In this document: positions 8,575 to 18,206 of the stretch, in pieces
How positions within the stretch are numbered: position 1 is the stretch's first letter
Layout of the letters: every line of letters begins with the position of its first letter
Assembly (NCBI RefSeq): GCF_900176405.1
Contig: NZ_FWXJ01000002.1
Location: forward strand, 227,144-291,143
Length of the DNA stretch: 64,000 nucleotides
Direction of reading: 5' to 3'
From: Polynucleobacter kasalickyi
GTDB lineage: Bacteria; Pseudomonadota; Gammaproteobacteria; Burkholderiales; Burkholderiaceae
The notes under the pieces: generated by a model
Databases searched by the model: none
Told to the model about the DNA's origin: nothing
The model's input: only the letters and a program-made list of their open reading frames with translations
Program-made: the position numbers and the translations under genes

Positions 8575-9900
8575 TCACATTAGCATTTCTATATTTACAA
8601 AACTACCACGCTCGACGACTGAATCGTCAGCCTCTAATACAATTAAACAGTCCGCTTGACTCATCGAGCTGAGGACTCCAGACCCTTGATTCTTATGGGG
8701 TTCTACCCAAATTTGTCCACTTGAGTCGGAACTTAATCGAGCCCTTAAAAACTCCGTCCGCCCCGCACGTTTTTTTAAGTCAGTACTTAACTTGGCAACG
8801 AGCGATATTTTTTTTGTCGCTTTTGAACCACTTAAATACTCGATCATGGGGCGAACAAACTGTAAAAACGTAATCATAACTGCCACTGGATTACCTGGTA
8901 ACCCAAATAAAATAGACTCTTTTTTATGATCAACAATTTTGCCAAAGGCCATTGGCCTGCCTGGCTTAATCGCTAAGGTCCAAAAAGCAACATCTCCTAA
9001 TTCTCTCATCACTTGTTTGGTAAAGTCTGCCTCACCAACGGATACACCACCCGAGGTAATGATCAGATCTGCTTGCTGGGCTGCCTTAGCAAAAGTAGTC
9101 TTAAGTGCTTGCGCATCATCTTTGACGATACCAAAATCGAGTAATTGAATATTCAGTTCTTTTAATAAACCAATTAATGTAAATCGATTACTGTCGTACA
9201 CACGACCAGGTAAAAGAGTTTCTCCAACTGCCGTAACTTCATTACCAGTAGAAAAAATTGCAACCTTTAATTGTTCAAAAACTTCGACGTGGCTCAGTCC
9301 CATTGAGGCTAGCATGCCCATATCGCTGGCTTTCAATCGTCTACCTTGAGAGAGAACGATTTCTCCAATTCGTAAATCTTCACCCATCATCCGACAGTTT
9401 TCTTTGGCACGAATTTTATTCGGAGCAAAAGTAATTCCAGTCTGATCAAGTTGAATCCACTCTTGTGGAATCACCGTGTCACACTCCGGTGGCAGAAGAG
9501 CACCTGTGGTGATTTGAATGGCGTGTATGGCTGGCGTAAAGTTAGAGAATTTTTGTAAACTGTCACCTGCCAGTTGCTTACCAATCACCTGTAAGTGAAC
9601 TTCAGATGCGTCAGTCCTTAAAGCCTCATGATGAAATGCATAGCCATCCATCGCTGAGTTGTTGGCTGCTGGGACATTGATGAGTGCTTTGACATCTACC
9701 GCTAAAACTCTCCCGAAAGCATCTTCTATTGGAATGCTAACTTTCTTAAGGTTCAGAAGACATGCTTCTGTATAAGAACGCATAAACTCTAATGCTGCAT
9801 TTAGTCCTAATGCTTTAGGATTGAATAAGTCAGAGCTATGATGGTGTTGCCAGTCCTCTTGAAAGGCGTTGAGTGATGGTAGTTGATTAGGAGTATTCAT
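8575..9900 (-). CDS. moeA: Molybdopterin molybdenumtransferase
   Basis: This 441-residue MoeA inserts molybdate into adenylylated molybdopterin. The N-terminal domain has NNSAMDGYAF (near residue 80) and IPQEWIQLD; the central MPT-binding domain carries FSTGNEVTAVGE, VYDSN and the ITSGGVSVGEADF segment near residue 285, followed by KPGRPMAFG and LFGLPGNPVAVMI; a beta-barrel C-terminal domain follows. An N-terminal extension of about 30 residues precedes the usual start region. The ATG overlaps the mobA stop in an ATGA arrangement, showing translational coupling. It works with Mog, which is encoded 6 kb away. Confidence 0.95.
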   Translation of the reverse strand: MNTPNQLPSLNAFQEDWQHHHSSDLFNPKALGLNAALEFMRSYTEACLLNLKKVSIPIEDAFGRVLAVDVKALINVPAANNSAMDGYAFHHEALRTDASEVHLQVIGKQLAGDSLQKFSNFTPAIHAIQITTGALLPPECDTVIPQEWIQLDQTGITFAPNKIRAKENCRMMGEDLRIGEIVLSQGRRLKASDMGMLASMGLSHVEVFEQLKVAIFSTGNEVTAVGETLLPGRVYDSNRFTLIGLLKELNIQLLDFGIVKDDAQALKTTFAKAAQQADLIITSGGVSVGEADFTKQVMRELGDVAFWTLAIKPGRPMAFGKIVDHKKESILFGLPGNPVAVMITFLQFVRPMIEYLSGSKATKKISLVAKLSTDLKKRAGRTEFLRARLSSDSSGQIWVEPHKNQGSGVLSSMSQADCLIVLEADDSVVERGSFVNIEMLM

Positions 9901-10502
9901 AACAATTGTTCAATGTGCATTAACTCTTCTGGAGTATTGATATTGAGAAATGCAGTTGGATCATCAAACAATACTTTTTGATGTGAAAGCTCAGAGAACC
10001 ATCGATCAATCTTTCTTTGGCCAGTGCCTAAAAATAAGTTCAAACTTTCCAAAGCGGATCTTTTTAAGAGGCAAAAAACGGGATGGGCTTGTTCTACTCC
10101 GTCTTCCATCGTTACCGCATAGGTGCACTCGAGGTTGTTTTGCAACATCGCATCCGCTAATTTCTCAGCCAAATTACTCGGGAATAAAGGAGTATCACAG
10201 GGCATGACCAACACATAAGGTGTGGTTGAATGCGCTAATCCCACCTGAAAGCCGGCGAGGGGACCAGAAAAATCTTGCTTAGCATCACGCAAGGTGGGCC
10301 AACCATACTGTTGGTAATCTTCAATATGGCGATTGGCGTTTAATATGATTTGACCGACTTGATTGTGACAACGCTCAATCGTCCATGCGACGAGTGCTTT
10401 ATCACGCAGCAGAATGAGCCCCTTATCTTGCCCACCCATCCGTTGAGCTTGGCCACCACACAAGATGAGTGCGGTAATCTCAGCTTTATCAATCTTCTCC
10501 AC
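9897..10502 (-). CDS. mobA: Molybdenum cofactor guanylyltransferase
   Basis: The 201-residue MobA attaches GMP to the molybdenum cofactor for DMSO-reductase-family enzymes. The nucleotide-binding start LILCGGQAQRMGGQDKGL (residues 12-29), the VMPCDTPLFPSN segment near residue 99 with the metal-binding aspartate, and the terminal FLNINTPEEL are all present. The start codon is GTG at 10,500-10,502 and overlaps the moaA stop by one base (TAGTG); the ATGA overlap with moeA follows at the other end. Its presence implies bis-MGD enzymes somewhere in the genome, none of which is in this window. Confidence 0.94.
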   Translation of the reverse strand: MEKIDKAEITALILCGGQAQRMGGQDKGLILLRDKALVAWTIERCHNQVGQIILNANRHIEDYQQYGWPTLRDAKQDFSGPLAGFQVGLAHSTTPYVLVMPCDTPLFPSNLAEKLADAMLQNNLECTYAVTMEDGVEQAHPVFCLLKRSALESLNLFLGTGQRKIDRWFSELSHQKVLFDDPTAFLNINTPEELMHIEQLL

Positions 10503-11623
10503 TAGCCACCTATATAAGACATTTCTACTTTTGCGTGAGAAATTTCTCCCGCTTGAATTTTTCCGCGCAGTTCAGAATAACGATCTTGTCGGCCTTGCCA
10601 AATATTAGCAATCACATTACTAATTTCTAAGTCGCTGACATTCGTTCTTAAGAGGTGTTTCAGATCAAAACCGGTGTTGGCGAATAAACAAAGGAATAAT
10701 TTACCTTCCATTGAGATTCTTGCCCTAGTACAAGAACTACAAAATGCTTGAGTAACGCTAGAAATAACGCCAATTTCTCCCGCACCATCATTAAAGCGCC
10801 ATTTTTGGGCGACTTCTCCAGAGTAGCCTTGAGAAACGGGTGAAATCGGGTAACGCTCATTAATCAGGTCAATGACGGATTGCGACGAAACAACTTCTGA
10901 CATTTGCCAACCATTGGTGTTACCTACGTCCATATATTCAATAAAACGTAAAATCACACCCGTATTCCGAAAATGTTCAACCATGGGTAGGATTTCGTGC
11001 TCATTCGTACCTTTTTTTACTACCATGTTGACTTTGATGTTTTGAAAGCCAACCATTTGGGCTGCTTCAATACTGTCTAAAACATCTTTCACGGGGAAAT
11101 CGACATCATTCATTTGTCGAAATACGTCGTCATTGATGCCATCAAGGCTTACAGTGACCCGATTAAGTCCTGCATCAAAAAGGGCTTGGGCTTTTTTCTT
11201 TAAAAGACTGCCATTCGTTGTTAAAGTGAGATCAATCGCATTGCCTGAAGGAGTCGATAAGGCACTCAACATCTGGACTAAATCCTCGATACCTTTTCTC
11301 AGTAAAGGCTCTCCACCAGTGAGACGAATTTTTTCTACACCATGGGCGACAAATAGCTTTGCTAACCGAGTAATTTCTTCGAAATTTAGTAACTCGGATT
11401 GGCCTAAATAGTTGTATTGCTTAGTGAAAATTTCCTTTGGCATGCAGTAAGAACACCGAAAATTACAACGATCGGTAACAGAAATTCTTAAGTCATGTAA
11501 GAGTCTACCTCGAGTGTCCTTTAAGAAACCCTCGGCAGGACGCAAGTTTTCAGGAATTAAAGGCAGGGTGGTAAAACTACTCTTTAATTCATCGAGTGAA
11601 GTAATAGGAATAGTTTTACTCAT
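10502..11623 (-). CDS. moaA: GTP 3',8-cyclase
   Basis: A 373-residue radical-SAM enzyme that catalyses the first step of molybdopterin synthesis from GTP, together with MoaC (not in the window). The N-terminal cluster motif is C53-x3-C57-x2-C60 in [10 protein letters not shown], followed by [12 protein letters not shown]. The C-terminal second cluster is in [11 protein letters not shown] with a third cysteine in LFLCLFA, and the protein ends in the GG dipeptide (SYIGG) needed for activity. The first 35 residues are an extension relative to E. coli MoaA. It lies 27 bases after rne and is the first of the moaA-mobA-moeA genes. Confidence 0.97.
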   Translation of the reverse strand: MSKTIPITSLDELKSSFTTLPLIPENLRPAEGFLKDTRGRLLHDLRISVTDRCNFRCSYCMPKEIFTKQYNYLGQSELLNFEEITRLAKLFVAHGVEKIRLTGGEPLLRKGIEDLVQMLSALSTPSGNAIDLTLTTNGSLLKKKAQALFDAGLNRVTVSLDGINDDVFRQMNDVDFPVKDVLDSIEAAQMVGFQNIKVNMVVKKGTNEHEILPMVEHFRNTGVILRFIEYMDVGNTNGWQMSEVVSSQSVIDLINERYPISPVSQGYSGEVAQKWRFNDGAGEIGVISSVTQAFCSSCTRARISMEGKLFLCLFANTGFDLKHLLRTNVSDLEISNVIANIWQGRQDRYSELRGKIQAGEISHAKVEMSYIGG

Positions 11624-11650
11624 TTGTACAATCTTTTGAAGATTTAATCG

Positions 11651-14278
11651 TTATTGCAATTCAATCGTCCGCTCTTGACCACCGGTTTCAATGAGAATCA
11701 TTGGCCCCACTGGTAGTTCAGCTTTCGGTTTGATTGCTCTAGGAATATGGATTGGCTTTGGTTCTGCGGCAATTTGAGCTAATACTTCTTCATGTTTAAC
11801 AGGATTTGTATCCACCCAAACCAGTCCAACTTGACTTAGTACACCTTCTAAACTTTCACGATCAAGCATTGCTGGCACAACTTTTGGTAATTCTCTGACT
11901 GGCAATTGGACTTGCTCAGACTTCGGCGTCGGCGCAACGATAGCAACTGGAGTAGGTATGACTGGCGTTTCAGTTTTTACTTCGTTTGGTACAGAACTTG
12001 TTTGAACAAAGCTTTCTGTTTTTTGTTCTGTAACTACGATAGGATCATTCGCATTCTGTCCTGATGATGGGGTTGCTATGACTTCAATTGCGACAGGAGT
12101 TTCCATTCTTGGGCTATCTGTAACTGAATCGTTACTTGCTTGGACTACCTCTGTTGACGCTTCTGGGTTTGCACGGTCAGCTTTGTCACGTCCACGATTT
12201 CTATTCCTACGATTACGACCTTTGCGTTTTTCTTCACCGCCCTCATTAACCGCAGAGTCAGTGTTTTCGGTAGCTGCAATGCTAGCACCTTCAGTATTGG
12301 CGTTATCCGAAGCAGAAGCGACTGCTTGGTTTCTACGCGCATCATTTCGTGGATGTTGGTTACGACGTGTTGATTGTGAATTAGTCGTTTCTGATTTTTC
12401 AGCACCAGTTTCATTGGTAGCAGTTTCAACTTGACCATCCTCACTAAGTACCTTATTGGGACGATTTCCTTGGTTACGACCTTTACCTTTTCCTCTTCTC
12501 TGATTTGGGTGTTTAGGCTTAGGAGCCTCTACAACCTCGACTGGAGCTGGTACTACCGTCTTATTGCCACCAAAAAGTTTTTTGATGAAAGCAATCACAC
12601 CACCAGAACTATTGTTCGTAGCTATTGGTTTAGAAGACTCTTTTGGTGCTGAAGCGGGAGCAGGTTGACTTGGTGTAATACCTTTTACTGCAGCAACTGG
12701 ACTTGGTTTGATATCTTGGGCTCGGCGGCTCACAATCGTATCTTCTTCCATTGCTTTTGAAACTTCATCAGCAATGGCGTAACTCGCTTGAATATTATCT
12801 AAGCGTGGATCATCATGTTTGAGGCGTTCAAGTTTGTAATGCGGCGTTTCTAAGTATTTATTTGGAATTAATAAGACATTGACCTTAGAACGGGATTCAA
12901 TCTTAATCACTTCAGAGCGTTTCTCGTTTAATAAGAAAGCAGCTACATCAACCGGCACCTGGCAGTGAATCGCAGCGGTGTTCTCTTTCATACTTTCTTC
13001 TTGAATAATCCGCAATACTTGTAAAGCAGAAGATTCTGTATCCCGAATATGGCCTGTACCAGTACATCTCGGACAAGTAACGTGGGTACCTTCAGACAAT
13101 GCTGGGCGAAGTCGTTGGCGTGAAATCTCCATTAAACCAAATTTAGAAATTTTGCCTGTTTGTACTCTGGCACGATCATGTTTCAACGCATCTTTGATAC
13201 GATTTTCTACATCTTTTTGACTCTTTGGAGACTCCATATCAATAAAGTCAATCACAATTAAGCCACCAAGATCGCGTAATCGCATTTGTCTTGCAATTTC
13301 GTCTGCCGCTTCTAAATTGGTTCTAGTAGCAGTTTCTTCGATGTCAGAACCTCTTGTCGCACGCGCTGAGTTGACGTCAATAGAAACTAATGCTTCCGTA
13401 TGGTCAATGACAATTGCACCACCTGAAGGTAAATTGACCGTTCTTGAATAAGCCGTTTCAATTTGATGTTCTATTTGAAAGCGGGAAAAGAGTGGAATAT
13501 CTTCTTGATATCTCTTTACCCGATTCATGTTGTCTGGCATCACTACCGACATGAAGGATTGCGCTTGTTCAAAAATATCTTCTGTATCGATCAAGATTTC
13601 GCCGATATCTGGCTGGTAATAATCTCGAATCGCACGAATCACTAGACTGGATTCTAAATAGATTAACAGGGGGGCAGAGTTTGATTGGGCTGCAGAATCA
13701 ATCGCTGTCCAAAGTTGCATTAAATAACTCAAGTCCCACTGTAATTCTTGGGCATCCCGACCGATACCAGCGGTTCTAGCAATAATACTCATCCCATTAG
13801 GGATTTCTAGTTGCCCCATTGCTTCACGAAGTTCCTGGCGATCTTCACCTTCAATTCGGCGAGAAACTCCACCACCTCTAGGATTGTTCGGCATTAATAC
13901 TAAATATCGACCAGCAAGCGAAATAAAGCTGGTGAGAGCGGCGCCTTTATTGCCACGTTCTTCTTTTTCTACTTGGACAATAATTTCTTGACCTTCTTTT
14001 AAGGCTTCTTTGATCGTTACTTTTTTAACGTCAACACCTTCAGCAAAATAACTACGAGCTACTTCTTTAAATGGTAAGAACCCATGACGCTCTTCACCGT
14101 AATTAACAAAGCATGCTTCTAGTGATGGTTCTATACGAGTAATAACACCTTTGTAAATATTTCCTTTGCGTTGCTCACGACCTGCGGATTCAATATCTAA
14201 ATCGACTAGTTTCTGACCATCTACAATCGCTACGCGTAACTCTTCCTGTTGAGTTGCGTTGAATAACATTCTTTTCAT
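11651..14278 (-). CDS. rne: Ribonuclease E
   Basis: An 875-residue RNase E/G family endoribonuclease. Order: S1 RNA-binding domain near residues 37-120 ([19 protein letters not shown]), 5'-sensor and RNase H-like region, catalytic DNase I-like region with [12 protein letters not shown] (about 300) and IVIDFIDM (about 345), then the zinc link CPRCTGTG near residue 404. From about residue 520 the protein is low complexity, rich in P, A, K, R, N and Q, with an arginine/lysine-rich RNA-binding stretch ([25 protein letters not shown]) like the degradosome scaffold tail. This length and tail identify RNase E rather than RNase G. A TAAGGA Shine-Dalgarno precedes the ATG. It heads the strand leading into moaA. 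Confidence 0.95.
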   Translation of the reverse strand: MKRMLFNATQQEELRVAIVDGQKLVDLDIESAGREQRKGNIYKGVITRIEPSLEACFVNYGEERHGFLPFKEVARSYFAEGVDVKKVTIKEALKEGQEIIVQVEKEERGNKGAALTSFISLAGRYLVLMPNNPRGGGVSRRIEGEDRQELREAMGQLEIPNGMSIIARTAGIGRDAQELQWDLSYLMQLWTAIDSAAQSNSAPLLIYLESSLVIRAIRDYYQPDIGEILIDTEDIFEQAQSFMSVVMPDNMNRVKRYQEDIPLFSRFQIEHQIETAYSRTVNLPSGGAIVIDHTEALVSIDVNSARATRGSDIEETATRTNLEAADEIARQMRLRDLGGLIVIDFIDMESPKSQKDVENRIKDALKHDRARVQTGKISKFGLMEISRQRLRPALSEGTHVTCPRCTGTGHIRDTESSALQVLRIIQEESMKENTAAIHCQVPVDVAAFLLNEKRSEVIKIESRSKVNVLLIPNKYLETPHYKLERLKHDDPRLDNIQASYAIADEVSKAMEEDTIVSRRAQDIKPSPVAAVKGITPSQPAPASAPKESSKPIATNNSSGGVIAFIKKLFGGNKTVVPAPVEVVEAPKPKHPNQRRGKGKGRNQGNRPNKVLSEDGQVETATNETGAEKSETTNSQSTRRNQHPRNDARRNQAVASASDNANTEGASIAATENTDSAVNEGGEEKRKGRNRRNRNRGRDKADRANPEASTEVVQASNDSVTDSPRMETPVAIEVIATPSSGQNANDPIVVTEQKTESFVQTSSVPNEVKTETPVIPTPVAIVAPTPKSEQVQLPVRELPKVVPAMLDRESLEGVLSQVGLVWVDTNPVKHEEVLAQIAAEPKPIHIPRAIKPKAELPVGPMILIETGGQERTIELQ

Positions 14279-14778
14279 TTCATTTCCTTAATAGAAAGTA
14301 GAAAGGGCATGTGACTAGAAGAATGTTCAACAGATACATCTTCGCAGTTTGCGAAACGCACTTTGCGAAATATAGCAAGACAGTGATGAATTGACCACTC
14401 GTCTTGCAAGTGCTAATAAATATTCTTGAATCTATTAGCGGAAGGATGCTCGCCCAGTTATCTTAATCTTGTTATTAGTAACTTGATGGCGTTCAATTAA
14501 AATCTGTTAACAACTCTTTGCTGGCAACATGCTAGCTTTCATTTCTTCTCCTCATTTCAACAAGGGAGGAGTTACCTTGGGGAAATATTTGCCTTCCCTA
14601 GCTATAATGTTATTTTTTGGTCTAATGCAGTGAGAACACAATGATCTTACAATTGATCCTGTTTGTTCTCTATCGAATACATTGCCTTGACAATAACGCT
14701 TTGATTATATGTCAAAGTGACACTGAAAAGTAAATCAATTCCAATTACCATATTAATATTAGTCTAAAAAGTCCAACT
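14279..14778. promoter_or_regulatory. 500-base divergent region with probable long rne leader and rluC promoter
   Basis: No gene of convincing length lies here; a 30-codon frame at 14,641 has no support. The part next to rne holds two direct copies of TTTGCGAAA at 14,348-14,356 and 14,362-14,370 (14-base period), the first also forming a stem with TTCGCA at 14,341. A CTCCT/AGGAG stem lies near 14,549-14,572. Perfect TATAAT hexamers occur on plus at 14,603-14,608 and on minus at 14,704-14,709, but neither has a good -35 box. RNase E autoregulates through a long structured leader in E. coli; a similar role here is inference. Confidence 0.45.
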
Positions 14779-15726
14779 ATGTCCGAAAACTCCGTCCAAT
14801 TTATTACGATTACCCCCGAAGAAGAGGGGCAAAGATTGGATAATTTTCTGATGAAATGGGGAAAAGGTGTCCCCAAAAGCCATATTTATCGAATTATTCG
14901 CTCTGGAGAAATCCGCATTAACAAGAAAAGGGCGGATGTAACGAGCCGAATCGTAGCTGGTGACGTTCTCAGAATTCCACCTATTCGAGTAGCAAGCCCA
15001 GAAAGCCCAGCGGTTTTGTCAGCGGTTAGCCTACAAAATGCTGAAAAAATTGTCCAAAATTTGCCGATTCTTTATGAAGATGATGCTTTACTCATTGTTA
15101 ACAAACCTTCCGGCTTAGCTGTGCATGGTGGCTCAGGCATTTCATTAGGATTAATTGAGGCACTAAGAATCGCGAAACCCCAACTGAGGTTTTTGGAACT
15201 AGTGCACCGATTAGATCGCGATACCTCAGGAATTTTGATGTTAGCGAAGAAACGGAGTGCTTTAACAATCCTGCACGAAGATATTCGTAATGGCAACATG
15301 GATAAACGTTACATTTTTGTTGCGCACGGACCATTTACAGAGGGGCTAGGACATATTGCACTTAAGTACCCATTGCATAAGTATTTGTTAGCAAATGGGG
15401 AAAGAAGAGTCCGGGTTGAAGATTTCGGTCAAGAAAGTCATACAGTGATCAAATTTTTGGGACAAGCTCAAGATGGCAAGAGTTTTGTTGGTGAGGCCCA
15501 ATTAAGAACTGGTAGGACACATCAAATTCGGGTGCATTTGCAACATCATGGCTATCCAATTTTGGGGGATGATAAATACGGTGTCTTGGAGATGGATAAG
15601 CTAGTCAAAGCAAAAAGATTAATGCTCCACGCCTATAAATTGGTAATTACCCACCCTTTAAGCAAGGAGAAATTAAATATTTCTGCTCCAGCACCAAAGG
15701 GCTTTGAAATTCAAAATAAAATATAG
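14779..15726 (+). CDS. rluC: Large-subunit rRNA pseudouridine synthase, RluA/RluC family
   Basis: The 315-residue protein starts with an S4 RNA-binding domain (GQRLDNFLMKWGKGVPKSHI..RSGEIRINKKR, residues 16-55) and continues with the RluA catalytic domain. The active aspartate is in ELVHRLDRDTSGILML near residue 145, and the RTGRTHQIRVHLQHHGYPILGD motif occurs near residue 250. An S4 domain with this length fits RluC (23S rRNA positions 955, 2504 and 2580 in E. coli). Its position beside the divergent rne gene matches RluC in E. coli and many betaproteobacteria. A HAD phosphatase follows after 33 bases. Confidence 0.92.
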   Translation: MSENSVQFITITPEEEGQRLDNFLMKWGKGVPKSHIYRIIRSGEIRINKKRADVTSRIVAGDVLRIPPIRVASPESPAVLSAVSLQNAEKIVQNLPILYEDDALLIVNKPSGLAVHGGSGISLGLIEALRIAKPQLRFLELVHRLDRDTSGILMLAKKRSALTILHEDIRNGNMDKRYIFVAHGPFTEGLGHIALKYPLHKYLLANGERRVRVEDFGQESHTVIKFLGQAQDGKSFVGEAQLRTGRTHQIRVHLQHHGYPILGDDKYGVLEMDKLVKAKRLMLHAYKLVITHPLSKEKLNISAPAPKGFEIQNKI

Positions 15727-15759
15727 TTTCATCATTTAGTCAAAAACAAGAGAGAAGTA

Positions 15760-16419
15760 ATGACCTTAAAAAATAATAAATTTGAAATGGTGATTTGGGA
15801 TTGGGATGGGACTATTATGAATTCCACTCCAACGATAGTAGAGTGTATGCAGCAGTCTTGTCGTGATTTAGGTATGCCGGTTCCCTCTGATCAAATTGCT
15901 AGTCACGTGATTGGACTTGGGATTATTGAGTCCATCCGAATTGCTATGCCGACAGTCGCGGAAGCAGATTATCCTTTGGTATTGGAGAGATTTAGGCATT
16001 ATTACCTAGGTAAAGATCATGAACTCACGATGTTTGAAGGTATCCGAGAGCTATTAAGTGATTTGAAGGCCAATGGCCATATTCTTGCGGTTGCCACAGG
16101 AAAGCCGCGAGTTGGCCTGAATCGGTCCCTTAATAATCACCAATTAGACGATTATTTTCATGACTCCCGAACTGCTGATGAGACTCGTTCAAAACCAAAT
16201 CCACAAATGCTTTTAGAGTTGATGGAAAAATGGGCAATTCCTGCCCATAAGATTGTCATGATTGGTGATACGACGCATGATTTAAAAATGGCTAAAAGCG
16301 CTGGAGTCAGTGCGATTGCCATGTCTTACGGAGCTCATTCTGCTGAAGAGTTGTTAGCGCATCAACCTTTAGCTTGTTTTAGTAAAGTTGAGGACCTTAG
16401 ACATTTTTTACTCAGTTAA
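15760..16419 (+). CDS. HAD-superfamily phosphatase, phosphoglycolate-phosphatase-like
   Basis: A 219-residue HAD hydrolase with motif I DWDGT (nucleophile D14, acid D16), motif II in AVATGKPR near residue 109, a lysine in SKPNPQML near residue 148 and motif III VMIGDTTHDLKMAKSAG near residue 167. The alpha-helical cap between residues 20 and 85 makes it subfamily IA, as in Gph. It is commonly found between rluC and an S49 protease in Burkholderiales. The physiological substrate is unknown; phosphoglycolate or a pyrophosphate are candidates. It is preceded by a GAGAGAAG Shine-Dalgarno. Confidence 0.85.
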   Translation: MTLKNNKFEMVIWDWDGTIMNSTPTIVECMQQSCRDLGMPVPSDQIASHVIGLGIIESIRIAMPTVAEADYPLVLERFRHYYLGKDHELTMFEGIRELLSDLKANGHILAVATGKPRVGLNRSLNNHQLDDYFHDSRTADETRSKPNPQMLLELMEKWAIPAHKIVMIGDTTHDLKMAKSAGVSAIAMSYGAHSAEELLAHQPLACFSKVEDLRHFLLS

Positions 16420-16500
16420 ATACTGGGTTAGAGACCAAACGACTAATAAATAGGCAAAACCATCAAAATATTTAACATTGAGCAAATACAGGAAGAAATA

Positions 16501-17439
16501 ATGAGTACAAATGATGCGAATTGGGAAAAAACTGCTCTTGAGAATTTGTTAAAAGAAAATTTAAAAGAGCGTCAAAGCAATCGCCGCTGGCGAACCTTTT
16601 GGCGCCTAGTTGGATTATCGCTAACGATTTTAGTGGTCTATACCTATTTTGCTCCTTTTAAAAAGAGTGCGTCAGTCCTTTCTCATCACACTGCTCTAAT
16701 TAAGTTGGATGGTGAAATTTCTAGCGGCACAACCGCGAATGCTACAGATATCATGACGGCATTACAAGCCGCATTCGAAAGTCCAGAAGTCGGTGGGGTG
16801 ATTTTAAGAATTAATAGCCCAGGGGGCTCTCCAGTTCAGTCCGGCATGATTTATGATGAAATGATGCGACTTCGTAAAGCGAATCCAGAAAAACATCTAT
16901 ATGTTGTTATCGAAGATATCTGTGCCTCGGGCGGTTACTATATCGCAGCTGCAGGTGAAAAGATTTTCGTGGATAAGGCAAGCTTAGTGGGTTCTATTGG
17001 CGTCATTATGTCTGGTTTTGGTTTTACAGGTTTGATGGATAAAGTTGGTGTAGAGCGTCGGGTACAAACTGCTGGGGACAATAAAGCGATGTTAGACCCC
17101 TTTATGAAACAGAACCCCAAAACAACTCAATCAATCCAAGCAATGTTAGATGAGATTCACCAACAGTTTATTAAAGCGGTTAAAGATGGACGCGGAACAC
17201 GCTTGAAAGAGACTCCTGAGATGTTTAGTGGCATGGTCTGGAATGGCTCAAAGGCAGTTGAACTAGGGTTGGCAGATGGTTTTGGGACCGTCGACTCGGT
17301 AGCCAGAGTGGTGATTAAGTATAGTGATATTGTTGACTACACCCAGACTGAGAACGTTGCGGAGCGTTTAGCAAAAAGATTTGGCGCAACAATGGGACAG
17401 ACTTTTGTGAGTGCCTTGAAACAAGTGGAGTTAAAGTAA
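16501..17439 (+). CDS. S49 family signal-peptide-peptidase-like serine protease
   Basis: The 312-residue protein has one transmembrane anchor (about residues 31-50) after a charged N-terminus, then the S49/SppA domain. The segment VGGVILRINSPGGSPVQSG (about 95-113) is the oxyanion-site region, and CASGGYYIAAAGEKIFVD near residue 140 holds the catalytic serine; VGSIGVIMSGFG follows. Its single-domain length matches SohB or the short archaeal/Gram-positive SppA rather than the tandem E. coli SppA. It degrades leftover signal peptides or membrane protein fragments at the inner membrane. It ends just before a strong terminator. Confidence 0.9.
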   Translation: MSTNDANWEKTALENLLKENLKERQSNRRWRTFWRLVGLSLTILVVYTYFAPFKKSASVLSHHTALIKLDGEISSGTTANATDIMTALQAAFESPEVGGVILRINSPGGSPVQSGMIYDEMMRLRKANPEKHLYVVIEDICASGGYYIAAAGEKIFVDKASLVGSIGVIMSGFGFTGLMDKVGVERRVQTAGDNKAMLDPFMKQNPKTTQSIQAMLDEIHQQFIKAVKDGRGTRLKETPEMFSGMVWNGSKAVELGLADGFGTVDSVARVVIKYSDIVDYTQTENVAERLAKRFGATMGQTFVSALKQVELK

Positions 17440-17453
17440 TTTCTTGTAAATAA

Positions 17454-18206
17454 TTAAGCCTGCAGTAGAAATACTGCAGGCTTTTTTTCTAGAAACTTGA
17501 TGTAAGGAGATTGACCCGCCCATGCTTTACGCCATTCACTAATCGTCTGACTGACGATTAACTCATCGGGCAGGGTTAAGTGGGTTGCAATACATAATTG
17601 CGTATTGGCTTGAAGATTCTCAATACAACTTTCGAGCATGCCTAAATTTCGATAAGGTGTTTCAATCCATAGTTGCGTTGCATGATTTTTTTTGGATTGT
17701 ACTTCGATGGTTTTCAACTCCTGAGCTCTCTCTATTGGTTTAATGGCCAAATAACCATGAAACATAAAGCCTTGACCATTCATGCCGCTAGCCATTAAAG
17801 CCAGCATAAGTGAACTAGGTCCGGTGAGAGGTTTAACCGTGATTTTTGAGCGATGGGCGGCGGCAACGATTTCTGTGCCAGGATCAGCCACTGCCGGTAA
17901 CCCCGCCTCGGAGAGTAACCCTAGATCATTACCTAACAATAGGGGGCTTAGTAAGTCCTTGATATCTACTTTTGCGTGGGGGCCTGACCATTCCACCATC
18001 TTAATTTCTTGCAAGGGTTTGATGAGTGGGTAAATTGTATTTACTGCTTTCAAGAATGATCTGGCTGTTTTGGCATTTTCAACAATCCAAAATTCTAATT
18101 GACTAGCTTTTTTTGCCACTTCATTAGGCAGTACATAAGGTAGTTGGATATCCCGTGGGTCATCCCCAAGGGTATTTGGCACTAGAAATAAAGTCCCTTT
18201 AGTCAT
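17454..18206 (-). CDS. SAM-dependent methyltransferase, tetrapyrrole-methylase/RsmI-like family
   Basis: The 250-residue protein has the tetrapyrrole methylase fold used by RsmI. The glycine loop LGLLSEAGLPAVADPGTEIV near residues 96-116, TGPSSLMLALMASGMNGQGFMFHGY near residues 128-152 and IETPYRN near residue 180 match that family. It differs from true RsmI in its N-terminus (MTKGTLFLVPNTLGD), which is the form commonly paired with maf in Burkholderiales. RsmI 2'-O-methylates C1402 of 16S rRNA; whether this paralogue does so is not known. Its first 8 bases overlap the end of maf, and its 3' end carries the terminator described separately. Confidence 0.82.
   Translation of the reverse strand: MTKGTLFLVPNTLGDDPRDIQLPYVLPNEVAKKASQLEFWIVENAKTARSFLKAVNTIYPLIKPLQEIKMVEWSGPHAKVDIKDLLSPLLLGNDLGLLSEAGLPAVADPGTEIVAAAHRSKITVKPLTGPSSLMLALMASGMNGQGFMFHGYLAIKPIERAQELKTIEVQSKKNHATQLWIETPYRNLGMLESCIENLQANTQLCIATHLTLPDELIVSQTISEWRKAWAGQSPYIKFLEKKPAVFLLQA
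17456..17488 (+). terminator. Strong bidirectional-type terminator inside the 3' coding end of the methyltransferase gene
   Basis: The stem AAGCCTGCAGTA / TACTGCAGGCTT with a GAAA tetraloop is followed by seven T on the plus strand. It ends the rluC-HAD-S49 transcript. The whole stem lies within the last codons of the convergent methyltransferase gene (stop at 17,454-17,456), so one sequence serves as terminator on one strand and as C-terminal coding sequence on the other. Confidence 0.92.

Noticed and set aside
12078..12444. Open frames of about 100 codons on both strands inside rne
   Set aside because: They lie within the repetitive, low-complexity tail of RNase E, where biased codons keep other frames open. 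No family match is apparent.
14699..14717. CTTTGA/TCAAAG inverted repeat upstream of rluC as an operator
   Set aside because: Six-base AT-rich arms are expected often by chance in DNA of this composition, and no regulator is encoded nearby.
14641..14733. 30-codon frame upstream of rluC as a possible leader peptide
   Set aside because: It has no Shine-Dalgarno, no run of one regulatory amino acid and no attenuator structure behind it.
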